DNA of 43,116 bases, taken from assembly GCA_012064415.1 (NCBI GenBank), contig SSNU01003037.1, positions 1 to 43,116 on the forward strand, given 5' to 3'. The stretch's first letter is position 1, and every line of letters starts with the position of its first letter. Below, one piece after another: positions 43,031 to 43,116 of this stretch. The DNA is from Gyrodactylus bullatarudis (taxonomy: Eukaryota; Platyhelminthes; Monogenea; Gyrodactylidea; Gyrodactylidae). The translations under genes and the position numbers were made by a program. A model generated the notes under the pieces. The model did not search any database and was not told the origin of the DNA. It saw only the letters and a program-made list of their open reading frames with translations.

Positions 43031-43116
43031 TAAACTAAAATGATTCTGATCCGAAATTTGACGCAGATTCTATATTTGGTCTCAGAATTGACGAATTGAA
43101 TTCAGTTTTGGAGATA
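43031..43116. repeat. Family 1 inverted-repeat element, cut by the window end
   Basis: TAAACTAAAATGATTCTGAT and CCGAAATTTGACGCAGATTC through CAGTTTTGGAGATA match the ends of 12961-13406, especially the reverse complement of its right arm. The element continues beyond the window. Confidence 0.7.

Noticed and set aside
1..43116. CRISPR arrays, prokaryotic operons, tRNA and rRNA genes
   Set aside because: None seen; introns and gene content show eukaryotic nuclear DNA.
1..43116. AT-AC or U12-type introns to match the U11/U12-35K gene
   Set aside because: All introns I could place are GT-AG with no clear U12 donor consensus.

Overview
This is nuclear DNA from an AT-rich animal. Nearly every gene is a recognisable metazoan orthologue broken by GT-AG introns: CDC73/parafibromin, a secretory 2-Cys peroxiredoxin, the Golgi SNARE GOSR2/membrin, complex I subunits NDUFS2 and NDUFV2, CCDC97, two hormone-sensitive lipases, U11/U12-35K, a Lingerer/UBAP2-like protein, two PGAP4-like proteins, an ankyrin protein and adenosine deaminase. 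The species cannot be fixed from the sequence. The most telling trait is intron length: at least twelve introns are only 23-31 nt, a second group is 49-71 nt, and a third runs from 0.75 to 5.3 kb. Introns this short are, from general knowledge, rare in animals; they have been reported in dicyemid mesozoans, and flatworms have small 5' introns.

Layout. 1-2137: a broken Ty3/Gypsy-type retroelement whose gag start is present twice, as 234-bp inverted arms. 2538-6450 (-): CDC73. 6555-7222 (+): peroxiredoxin, head-to-head with CDC73. 7260-8039 (-): GOSR2. 8167-9649 (-): NDUFS2, divergent across 117 bp from NDUFV2 at 9767-10519 (+). 10728-11625 (+): CCDC97. 11679-22546 and 23144-31843 (+): two tandem hormone-sensitive lipase genes. 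31894-32625 (-): SNRNP35, tail-to-tail with the second lipase. 33056-35312 (-): Lingerer/UBAP2-like. 36017-38410 (+): two single-exon PGAP4-like genes. 38726-39793 (+): ankyrin protein. 39889-40930 (+): adenosine deaminase. 40931-43116: repeat-rich, no convincing gene.

Several same-strand neighbours are very close (53 to about 210 bp), and splice-acceptor-like sites sit just upstream of several start codons (GOSR2, UBAP2-like, NDUFV2, ADA, CCDC97). This suggests short polycistronic units resolved by spliced-leader trans-splicing; that is inference. The NDUFS2/NDUFV2 pair encodes two subunits of the same respiratory complex from one shared intergenic region.

The long introns of the lipase genes hold most of the mobile DNA: a 994-bp terminal-inverted-repeat element, a mariner-type MITE, three other inverted-repeat families, a LINE reverse-transcriptase remnant and an integrase-like ORF. 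The lipase paralogues share most splice phases, yet corresponding introns differ in size by up to about 55-fold. Paralogue A keeps an Arg/Ser-rich regulatory insert that paralogue B has mostly lost. No tRNA, rRNA or CRISPR array was recognised. Exon limits come from reading splice sites by eye and checking frame and homology.
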